Shown piece by piece: positions 4,930-10,425 of a DNA stretch of 27,678 nucleotides. The notes under the pieces were generated by a model that made no database searches, was not told the origin of the DNA, and saw only the letters and a list, made by a program, of their open reading frames with translations. The position numbers were made by a program, and so were the translations under genes. The stretch is from a virus, in IMG/VR virus record IMGVR_UViG_3300041809_001829, positions 1 through 27,678 of that record. One strand, 5' to 3'. The number at the start of each line of letters is the position of its first letter. Within the stretch, counting starts at the first letter, position 1.

Positions 4930-5715
4930 ATGGCGAAGATGCATGGAGATGAAACGACAGTGAAGGCCCTGCCGGACTGCGACTTCTGTCTTGCGGAAAA
5001 GAAGCGGAAGAAGGAGAAGGCCCGTTACGACGGGCGTACCCGGCAGGGGCCTTGGGCGAATATGTGCGTGGCGCATTTCAAGGCGCACGGAATCGGCGTG
5101 GGCGTGGGGAAGGGGCAGCGATTGTGGCTCCCCTCCGAAAAGCACGCGCCCGGCGAGGTTCCGATCGTCGAGCTGCCACCGCATTCCGCGGCGCCTCAGG
5201 AAGCACTGGACCAGTGTTCGGTGTGCGGGCTACCCTGGTTCGTCCGGGTGCTCGAATATATCGCGGGGAAGTCTTACTGCCCCAAATGCCTGCGCGATTG
5301 CTTTCCGCTGCGGAAAGACGGTCCTTACACGTTCGGCGATATCGTGGCGGTCACTTATCCGGCCAGCTGCGAGAACCCGGGCGTGTACATCGGCCGCGTC
5401 CTGACCATTCCCGAACAGAACGTGCTCGAGATCCGCTTCGAATACGACGAGGCGTTCTGCGAGGACGTGCACCTGGCGATGGATGGTTTCGGCGGCTGGT
5501 GGGATCTGGACAACCAGGTCCCGAGTCCCGAGCAGGTGGAGCGCTTGGGAAAGGATGCGTGCATCCGCGTTCGGTTCGGGGTCGAGGCGGAAGCCATCGG
5601 CTACGAAAAACTGCGCCGGGCCCGGATCGGGTACCGGGACGAAGGCAGGCCCACGGAGTCGCAGTTGCGGCCGTGGGGAGGACAACCGAAATCGACCCAA
5701 GGCAATTTGTTCTGA
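4930..5715 (+). CDS. Double zinc-binding phage protein (261 aa)
   Basis: Residues 17-49 hold CDFC (17-20), then YDGRTRQGPWANMCVAHF with C46 and H49. This fits, from memory, a small zinc-binding protein common in actinobacteriophages (CDFC ... YDG.T..GPWA.MC..H, then a Gly-rich GxGxGxGQRL). A second four-Cys site follows: CSVC (96-99) and CPKC (117-120). The C-terminal half (130-261) is a separate beta-rich acidic domain of unknown type. It is probably a fusion of a phage zinc domain with a second zinc ribbon; the function is not known. It follows hammerhead 5. Confidence 0.75.
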   Translation: MAKMHGDETTVKALPDCDFCLAEKKRKKEKARYDGRTRQGPWANMCVAHFKAHGIGVGVGKGQRLWLPSEKHAPGEVPIVELPPHSAAPQEALDQCSVCGLPWFVRVLEYIAGKSYCPKCLRDCFPLRKDGPYTFGDIVAVTYPASCENPGVYIGRVLTIPEQNVLEIRFEYDEAFCEDVHLAMDGFGGWWDLDNQVPSPEQVERLGKDACIRVRFGVEAEAIGYEKLRRARIGYRDEGRPTESQLRPWGGQPKSTQGNLF

Positions 5716-5866
5716 AGGAGGACGCGGCGCAACCGCGTCCCGGTATCCGATGCAGGGAGCCCCAAGAGCACCGGTCCACTACACGTGGAACGGGAGTGGA
5801 GATCCCGGCGTGGGGGGGACGGATCGGATACCCGGAGGCGGTTGCGATACGTAGGCTACCGTCTGC
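5716..5866 (+). ncRNA. Structured leader RNA of unknown class, replaces a hammerhead
   Basis: Located where the other genes of this operon have a hammerhead. Hairpin GGACGCGG (5720-5727) / CCGCGTCC (5733-5740), loop CGCAA. Then GGTATCCG (5742-5749) pairs with CGGATACC (5825-5832). Inside this, an arm can form from CCCC (5760-5763) with the G-run at 5812-5818, CCGG (5771-5774) with CCGG, and TCCACT/AGTGGA. The 5' side reads CTGAAGGAGGAC, like core plus stem II of copy 5, but no GAAA follows stem II. A 34-codon frame (ATG 5750 to TAG 5854) crosses it; its codon choice is unlike the neighbours, so RNA is the better reading. It could be a rearranged hammerhead, another self-cleaving RNA or a regulatory leader. 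Confidence 0.5.
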
Positions 5867-5892
5867 TGCGGTGAAAGGACCGCAAGTGAACA
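5867..5892 (+). promoter_or_regulatory. SD hairpin, copy 7 (without hammerhead)
   Basis: TGCGGT (5867-5872) / ACCGCA (5879-5884) closes loop GAAAGG (5873-5878), 8 nt before ATG 5893. It has the same design as the six ribozyme-linked hairpins, with a different stem sequence. Confidence 0.75.
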
Positions 5893-6702
5893 ATGGCAAA
5901 AAAGAAAACCCAAGGTGCGCTCGCCGAGAAGCTGTCGGCCGCCATCGAGGGCAAGAAGGTCATCAAAGCGACGGATACGACACCGCCTCCCGACGTCCAG
6001 GCAGCGCTGATCACGCTGAAGGGTCTGAAGGCGGGCGACCTGATTACGGTCGAATACGCTCAGGCTCCCGGCCGCGTGCCGGGGATCTATGGCGCGGAAG
6101 TGGTGTCCGTTTCCAGGGACGGCAAGGATGCTTCGATCAAGTTCCTGTTCGCCAACAAGCCGCCGCGCGCCGGCGCGCTCAAGGTGAAGAAGTTCGGGAA
6201 CAACGACGATCGGGTCATCGACGCCGGCGACGAGCGCGAGGTCCAGGTGAGGAGGCCCAATCGAGAGCAACGCGATCAGTTGGAAGCCATCCGCACGAGC
6301 CAGGGCCAGCGCTCTCCCGACATGGCGCCGCTCAAGTTGAACCAGGTGGCGGCGTTCGTGTATCCCAAGGCGCCGGAAGGCGCGGCTTGGGTGCCGGGAG
6401 TTTCGATAGGGATCGTCACCAAGGCGGTGAATTGGGCGTTCGAGGTCACGTTCTATTACGCGGACGTGGAGGAGGGCGACCAGCCGATGGAAACGATTCC
6501 GATGAACCGCGGCGACGATGGCGAATACGTCGACGTGAAGTACGGGTGCAGGCTGGCGATGGTTCGCAAACCAACAGCCGGCGAGGTCGCGGCATTCGAA
6601 GCGGCCCGCAAGGACGTGCTCTCGAAGAGGGCCATCCCAAACGCCCCGAAACCCGCGGGTAGAGTTTCTTCCTCCGCATCGGCCGATGAAGCGGTAGCTT
6701 AG
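5893..6702 (+). CDS. Hypothetical protein (269 aa)
   Basis: Starts MAKKKTQGALAEKLSAAIEG, sharing the MAK start of its ribozyme-led neighbours. After a basic N-terminus it has two beta-rich segments of similar character: about 42-90 (GLKAGDLITVEYAQAPGR ... VVSVSRDGKDASIKFLF) and about 150-225 (LNQVAAFVYPKAPEGAAWVP ... WAFEVTFYYADVEEGD). Each looks like an SH3-like or other small barrel, so it may be a two-domain duplication. The C-terminus is a flexible Ser/Ala/Pro tail. No family recognised. A strong terminator follows 23 nt after the stop. Confidence 0.75.
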   Translation: MAKKKTQGALAEKLSAAIEGKKVIKATDTTPPPDVQAALITLKGLKAGDLITVEYAQAPGRVPGIYGAEVVSVSRDGKDASIKFLFANKPPRAGALKVKKFGNNDDRVIDAGDEREVQVRRPNREQRDQLEAIRTSQGQRSPDMAPLKLNQVAAFVYPKAPEGAAWVPGVSIGIVTKAVNWAFEVTFYYADVEEGDQPMETIPMNRGDDGEYVDVKYGCRLAMVRKPTAGEVAAFEAARKDVLSKRAIPNAPKPAGRVSSSASADEAVA

Positions 6703-6725
6703 TCAGCCCTGCGGCTTTCGCCAAA

Positions 6726-6763
6726 CCTGGCTGGAGACGCCATGCTCCAGCCAGGATTTTTTT
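6726..6763 (+). terminator. Rho-independent terminator
   Basis: CCTGGCTGGAG (6726-6736) pairs perfectly with CTCCAGCCAGG (6745-6755), 11 bp with an 8-nt loop, then A and seven Ts (6757-6763). The last T is also the first base of stem I of hammerhead 6, so only read-through RNA would contain that ribozyme. Confidence 0.9.
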
Positions 6764-6839
6764 CGCCCCGATGAGGACCTGGCGGCCCCGGTCCGAAATT
6801 CAGTACCCGGTCGGAAATGTGAGACCCCTGAATCGGCGA
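6763..6839 (+). ncRNA. Hammerhead ribozyme, type I, copy 6
   Basis: Stem I TCGCC (6763-6767) / GGCGA (6835-6839), extendable by T-A pairs from the terminator T-run. Core CCGATGA (6768-6774). Stem II GGACC (6775-6779) / GGTCC (6790-6794) plus two inner G-C pairs around loop CGGC. GAAA 6795-6798. Stem III ATTCAG (6798-6803) / CTGAAT (6828-6833) with a 24-nt insert, which contains a partial copy of the stem II end (CCCGGTCGGAAAT). Cleavage nucleotide C6834, predicted cut 6834/6835. Confidence 0.82.
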
Positions 6840-6867
6840 AAGCTACTCCCCCGTTTAGAAAGAGACT
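6835..6867 (+). promoter_or_regulatory. Post-cleavage leader with weak SD hairpin, copy 6
   Basis: GGC-GAAA-GCT (6835-6844), then a C-rich spacer and GTTT (6853-6856) / AGAC (6863-6866) with loop AGAAAG. ATG 6868 follows after 1 nt. The stem is the weakest of the set and the SD lacks the final GG. Confidence 0.5.
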
Positions 6868-7284
6868 ATGACTGTTCAGACGAAGAAGAAACAGCCGGAT
6901 ATGGATGAACCCATCCGTGTTCGAGGAGTTGGAGCGAAAGGAGTGAAGTTCGGATCCGTGGAGTATCAGGAGCTGGCCCGGCATCTGATCCTGGAAGCGC
7001 ACGGCGCCTATGGCAGCCGGTCGTTTTTCTGGATCAACCAGGAGCCGTACGTGCTCGAAGAGGAGTTCGACTGGTTCGTGGCAGGGCGCGCCTTCGGTTG
7101 CGTGAAAAGGTCGGAGTTCGGCGCAATTGGCGACTGGACCGACATGCAACTCGGATGGCTGGAGGATTTTTACCTGGTGTACGAGGAGTATCAGGTCGCG
7201 CGGCCGCTGTTGCTCGACGGGGGCGCGATCATGACCAGGGAGCGAGTAGTCCATACGATGAATTTGCTGAAGAGGAGAATTTGA
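6868..7284 (+). CDS. Hypothetical protein (138 aa)
   Basis: Starts MTVQTKKKQPDMDEPIRV at 6868, directly after the last ribozyme leader. It is an aromatic-rich globular protein (SRSFFWINQEPYVLEEEFDW; LGWLEDFYLVYEEYQ), probably all-alpha, ending in a basic tail (LLKRRI). No family recognised. From the next gene on, ordinary Shine-Dalgarno sites replace the ribozyme leaders. Confidence 0.75.
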   Translation: MTVQTKKKQPDMDEPIRVRGVGAKGVKFGSVEYQELARHLILEAHGAYGSRSFFWINQEPYVLEEEFDWFVAGRAFGCVKRSEFGAIGDWTDMQLGWLEDFYLVYEEYQVARPLLLDGGAIMTRERVVHTMNLLKRRI

Positions 7285-7286
7285 CG

Positions 7287-7697
7287 ATGAGCGAAAAGAA
7301 GCACGTAGAGTGCACGCATGTGACGGGCAAGGTCCGCTGCCCGATGTGCCGGTACACCAAGACCGGGCGGCTGATCCGGAATTTCCACGGAACCGACGTG
7401 GTGCTGGCGTTCAGTTCGTACCTTCCGCGCCGGGAGCGCGTGGCGCTGCAACTGATCACCCTGCAGACGGACGGGGCGTTGGGCGAGCCCTTCGCGGTGT
7501 GCACGGTGAACCTGCCGGACGACAAACTGGATTCCGACGAGGTGGCCATCAAGAACTGGAGCGAGAACGAACAGATTCTCGACTGGCTGGTCGACCAGGG
7601 CGTGGTAGAGGTTCCTCACAGGACGGTGCGATCGGGCCACATCGATGTGCCGATCTGCCACCTGCTGATCCACCGCAACGAGGTGGTGCCGGTATGA
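7287..7697 (+). CDS. DUF4313-like small zinc protein (136 aa)
   Basis: ATG 7287 is preceded by GAGGAG (7272-7277). Residues 9-21 (CTHVTGKVRCPMC) give C9, H11, C18 and C21, a likely zinc site. The body reads like the small DUF4313-type domain I know from phages and mobile elements: ALQLITLQTDG, then GEPFAVCTVNLPDDKLDSDE, then AIKNWSENEQILDWLVDQGV. Function unknown for that family. Its stop overlaps the next start (ATGA at 7694). The family name is from memory and needs a profile search. Confidence 0.65.
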   Translation: MSEKKHVECTHVTGKVRCPMCRYTKTGRLIRNFHGTDVVLAFSSYLPRRERVALQLITLQTDGALGEPFAVCTVNLPDDKLDSDEVAIKNWSENEQILDWLVDQGVVEVPHRTVRSGHIDVPICHLLIHRNEVVPV

Positions 7698-8113
7698 AGG
7701 AACTGACGGATTACATCTTCGAGCACACCGCGCGCGGCGAATGCCAGTGCGGCAAATGCGTGGACAAAGGGCCGGACCGCGCGGCCCCCGCGCATTCCGT
7801 GGACCTGCACTTCTTTTGGGTCTCGGCGCAGAACGATCCCACGGCGGACGAACTGTGGGCGTTGCTGGCGCAGGTTCCGGAAGTGATCAACCAGCTGCGC
7901 TTCGGCGCCGATTACATATGGTTGGGCGCGACTCTCGGCTCGCAGGAAGCGGCGCTCATGCTTCTCGGACTCGGGAAGCTGGTGGGGCTGTGGGAAGTGA
8001 TCACGCCGGAACTGTGCGGCAAAACCGGCGAAGACGCGGCGCGCCTGGCTGGAACCGGGATGGTGATGTGCCTCGGGATTGGCCCTTGGGAGAAGACCCA
8101 TGGCAAAGCATAA
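7694..8113 (+). CDS. Hypothetical protein with Cys cluster (139 aa)
   Basis: Coupled to the previous gene by ATGA. The N-terminus has GECQCGKCVDKG (C17, C19, C22), a small metal site. The rest (about 30-139) is hydrophobic and helical (DELWALLAQVPEVINQLRFG; AALMLLGLGKLVGLWEVI). No family recognised. It overlaps the gene at 8100 by 14 nt. Confidence 0.7.
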   Translation: MKELTDYIFEHTARGECQCGKCVDKGPDRAAPAHSVDLHFFWVSAQNDPTADELWALLAQVPEVINQLRFGADYIWLGATLGSQEAALMLLGLGKLVGLWEVITPELCGKTGEDAARLAGTGMVMCLGIGPWEKTHGKA

Positions 8114-8369
8114 GAGGGTCATCCGGAAAAGCATCGTGGTCAAGGTGCAGATTACGATCGTGACCAACGCGCCCGTGGGCGAGGCGGAGGTCCTGGTTTA
8201 CAACCAGGACCGCTCCGTCCAGGGCATGTTTCTATACACCGCGGAGTTGAAGCGCACGCTCCGCGGGAAACTCAAATCGTTCTGGTTCGCGCACACGATA
8301 CCGGACCCAAAAGTGCCGAACGGCTACATCGTTTCGCTGGACCGGCCGGCGCCCTGGCAGGAGTGGTGA
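8100..8369 (+). CDS. Hypothetical protein (89 aa)
   Basis: Start MAKHKRVIRKSIVVKVQITI at 8100, chosen because GGGAG (8088-8092) is 7 nt upstream; the in-frame upstream ATG at 8079 lacks this. Beta-rich pattern (VVKVQITIVTNAPVGEAEVL) with a basic start. Function unknown. Its stop overlaps the next ATG (TGATG at 8367-8371). Confidence 0.7.
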   Translation: MAKHKRVIRKSIVVKVQITIVTNAPVGEAEVLVYNQDRSVQGMFLYTAELKRTLRGKLKSFWFAHTIPDPKVPNGYIVSLDRPAPWQEW

Positions 8370-8701
8370 TGGCAAAACGAGTCACGATTCGAGAAACGTG
8401 CCCCATGTGCGGCGGGCAGTGGAACACCTGCCCGACCTGCGATGCGAAGGGCTACATCATCCGGATAAAGACGCTGGACGATGCTATCAAAAGGCTGGTG
8501 CGGAAACTCGGGCGCCGGCGCGCGATCCGCATCCTACTCACGGCGTTCGATCCGCTCAACGAGAATTACGTGGGGCACAATCTCGCCAAGAAGCTGAAAA
8601 TGGCGACGTGCATCTGTCCGCCGGAGCGGATGGTCCAGGACGGCAAGGACCAAGTTATGGAACAGGATCGCGACATGAATTGTCCGTTCCATGGAAGGTG
8701 A
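8369..8701 (+). CDS. DnaJ-type zinc-motif protein (110 aa)
   Basis: AGGAG (8359-8363) lies 5 nt before ATG 8369. The N-terminus has two CxxC pairs, CPMC (11-14) and CPTC (21-24), followed by DAKG, close to the CxxCxGxG repeats of DnaJ-type zinc domains but with only two of the four repeats. A basic helix (LVRKLGRRRAIRILL) follows, and there are two more Cys clusters (CIC and the final NCPFHGR). It probably binds zinc and perhaps nucleic acid. No family assigned. Confidence 0.7.
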   Translation: MAKRVTIRETCPMCGGQWNTCPTCDAKGYIIRIKTLDDAIKRLVRKLGRRRAIRILLTAFDPLNENYVGHNLAKKLKMATCICPPERMVQDGKDQVMEQDRDMNCPFHGR

Positions 8702-8703
8702 AC

Positions 8704-8868
8704 ATGACGATCAATTGGGGCGGAAGCCCGCTAAAGGTGATATCGCTGTTTGGGGAACTGGTGGCACTAATCGTTTTCAATTTTTTGATAGTGCGGGAAA
8801 CGCTCCGCGTGCGCAGGGAACGCAAACGCATCGAAGCGGAGACGGCCCGGATGAGAAAGGAAAAGTGA
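8704..8868 (+). CDS. Small single-pass membrane protein (54 aa)
   Basis: ATG 8704 follows AAGG by 4-6 nt. Residues about 10-29 (LKVISLFGELVALIVFNFLI) are a transmembrane helix. The C-terminal half is a strongly charged helix (RRERKRIEAETARMRKEK), probably a coiled coil facing the cytoplasm. The shape recalls spanin-like or holin-accessory proteins, but there is no lysozyme nearby, so that role is not supported. Confidence 0.65.
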   Translation: MTINWGGSPLKVISLFGELVALIVFNFLIVRETLRVRRERKRIEAETARMRKEK

Positions 8869-8871
8869 AAC

Positions 8872-9057
8872 ATGGCAGCGCATCCGATCACGGCAAAGCT
8901 CACGATCTGGCACAACCAGAAGAAAAAGGAGCCGCCCATCGAAGTGTATGGGAAGGCCCGGGACATCAACGAACTGCGGAATTTCATCATCCGCAGGTGC
9001 AAAGGCAGCGACAAAGGCACCCCCGCGATGGCGATGATAGCCGAGAGGGAGGTCTGA
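8872..9057 (+). CDS. Small hypothetical protein (61 aa)
   Basis: ATG 8872 with AAGGAA upstream, inside the end of the previous gene. Basic protein (KKKEPPIEVYGKARDINELR) with one predicted helix (NELRNFIIRR). No family recognised. Its TGA overlaps the next ATG (9055-9059). Confidence 0.65.
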   Translation: MAAHPITAKLTIWHNQKKKEPPIEVYGKARDINELRNFIIRRCKGSDKGTPAMAMIAEREV

Positions 9058-10088
9058 TGGAAACGACAGATCCGCCGGCTATAGGCCGCTTTCAGAACCT
9101 GAAAGCCAAGCTACGCGAGAAGGGAATCGATAAGTCGATCGAGCAGGTCATGACGGAACTGTACGAAGACAGCTACCCCGTCCTCATGAAGATGTTCTAT
9201 CCGCGGGTGTACGAAAATATCGGCGGGTATTATCCGCCGAAGTACATCGCGGCGTGGCTTGCGAACATTGTCATAGAAGTGATCACTTCCGGAGATGCGC
9301 TGGAGCAGCCCACGGCGCACCAGTTGATGCTGCCTTCGTTCAAGCGTCTGGTGGAGCAACGGATTCCCATGTTCTTCATCGCGCCGGATTTTTTGAAAGC
9401 GGTGATGATGACCGATTTCAAGGAAGAGCTCGACTGGAATACGATGGACCTACCGTTCGAGTCAGCGATCTTCATGCTGCCGAACGGCGCCGTCGAGCAC
9501 CCTAAGGACGGCGGGTGCGTGTGCATCTGGTACGGCCGCAAGAAACAGGGCGTGTATCCGCCGCTGTTCCCGAATGCGTGGCAGGAGCTAGGCTTGCGGC
9601 ACAGCGCGTTTTCGATGTGCGCCCTATGCCCGGAAAACGGATTGTGGTACGACAGCAACTGGAACGAAGCCTATTCGACCAAGATCCAGTATGAGAACAT
9701 GTTTTGCCTGGCGCAGGGAGGAGTGTGGCCGGAGATTCAGAAAACGAACCTGATCACCGATTCCAGCCTGGAGGAGATCGATCACGCCTTCCTTGAAAAG
9801 ATCGGCGTGATTCTGTTCGGAACGTTTCTCGCCCTGGACGCGCGCCCCGCGCTCCTGACGCCGGCGAGAGTCATCAAGGAGGTGAAGGACAAGAAGTATC
9901 CGGGTAATCGGAAGCAGTTCTGGAGTCCGAATATCATCGGGAAGGATTATCACCTGAAGCGGGCCTTGGGAGGAAAGCACGCTTCGCCGCGGTACCATTG
10001 GGTCCGCGGACACCACAAGCCGAAGATGGAAGGACGCCTCGGCCGCCGCGTGTGGATCGAGCCCTACCAGAGAGGACTATCGCAATGA
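9057..10088 (+). CDS. AcrVA2-like phage protein (343 aa)
   Basis: ATG 9057 is coupled to the previous stop, with GAGGGAGG just upstream. The length (343) is close to AcrVA2 (about 320), the Moraxella anti-Cas12a protein with many distant relatives in mobile elements. The C-terminal signature is present: HASPRYHWVRGH (308-319) then VWIEP (332-336). This matches the H.RRGH ... W.P pattern I recall from AcrVA2 and from uncharacterised phage and plasmid proteins. The middle has LPNGAVEHPKDGGCVCIW, a strand-rich part. It may bind nascent peptide or mRNA as AcrVA2 does, or be a general phage protein that shares only the fold. The assignment rests on remembered motifs. Confidence 0.5.
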   Translation: METTDPPAIGRFQNLKAKLREKGIDKSIEQVMTELYEDSYPVLMKMFYPRVYENIGGYYPPKYIAAWLANIVIEVITSGDALEQPTAHQLMLPSFKRLVEQRIPMFFIAPDFLKAVMMTDFKEELDWNTMDLPFESAIFMLPNGAVEHPKDGGCVCIWYGRKKQGVYPPLFPNAWQELGLRHSAFSMCALCPENGLWYDSNWNEAYSTKIQYENMFCLAQGGVWPEIQKTNLITDSSLEEIDHAFLEKIGVILFGTFLALDARPALLTPARVIKEVKDKKYPGNRKQFWSPNIIGKDYHLKRALGGKHASPRYHWVRGHHKPKMEGRLGRRVWIEPYQRGLSQ

Positions 10089-10360
10089 TGCAACGACTGA
10101 TCGACGCGTTGTTCGGTTGCAGCCATCAACGCACCACGTTTCCGCTGACACCGGCTCGCAGAGGGCCGAAGACCGCCGCGCGCAGCGGTACGTACGTCAC
10201 CTGCCTGGACTGCGGCAAGGAGTTCGCCTACGACTGGAAAGCCATGAGGGTCCACTACGAGGCACTTCCGGAACCCAAGCCGCTGGCGCCGGTGGTGGAG
10301 ATCCCGCGAAAAGAGGATAATGGGGCCAGGCGTTTGCTGAAGAAGTTGAATCGAAGATAG
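10085..10360 (+). CDS. Zinc-ribbon protein, acidobacterial type (91 aa)
   Basis: Overlaps the previous stop at 10085-10088; ATG 10088 is an equally good start. C12 and H14 (GCSHQRTTFPLTP) and C40/C43 (YVTCLDCGKEFAYDW) form a zinc ribbon. Small proteins with this exact layout (CSHRR.TFP.T ... YVVCLDCGKEFPYDW) are, as I recall, common in Acidobacteriota genomes, often unlinked to phages. If so, the phage took it from its host. The C-terminus is basic (RRLLKKLNRR). It is the last gene of the rightward operon and is followed by a terminator. Confidence 0.7.
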   Translation: MMQRLIDALFGCSHQRTTFPLTPARRGPKTAARSGTYVTCLDCGKEFAYDWKAMRVHYEALPEPKPLAPVVEIPRKEDNGARRLLKKLNRR

Positions 10361-10380
10361 GTTGTCGGGCGAAGAGCGAA

Positions 10381-10423
10381 AAGGGACCGGATCTGAGGCG
10401 ACTTGGATCCGGTCCCTTTTTTT
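10381..10423. terminator. Bidirectional Rho-independent terminator
   Basis: AAGGGACCGGATC (10381-10393) pairs with GATCCGGTCCCTT (10406-10418), 13 bp with a 12-nt loop, followed by TTTTTTT (10417-10423). It lies between convergent genes ending at 10360 (+) and 10426 (-). On the minus strand the run after the stem is shorter (TTTTC), so it is mainly a rightward terminator. Confidence 0.9.
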
Positions 10424-10425
10424 GT

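Noticed and set aside
5712-5740. CTGAAGGA plus a GC stem read as a seventh hammerhead
   Set aside because: There is one extra G in the core, no GAAA after the stem and no stem I partner. Kept as an unknown structured RNA instead.
5750-5854. 34-codon ORF inside the structured leader
   Set aside because: Codon choice is unlike neighbouring genes, it is Gly/Pro-rich, and the SD is available only if a hairpin is looped out. Not called as a gene.
5052-6662. 536-codon plus-strand open frame
   Set aside because: Arg/Gly-rich out-of-frame shadow of the genes at 4930 and 5893, and it reads through the structured leader.
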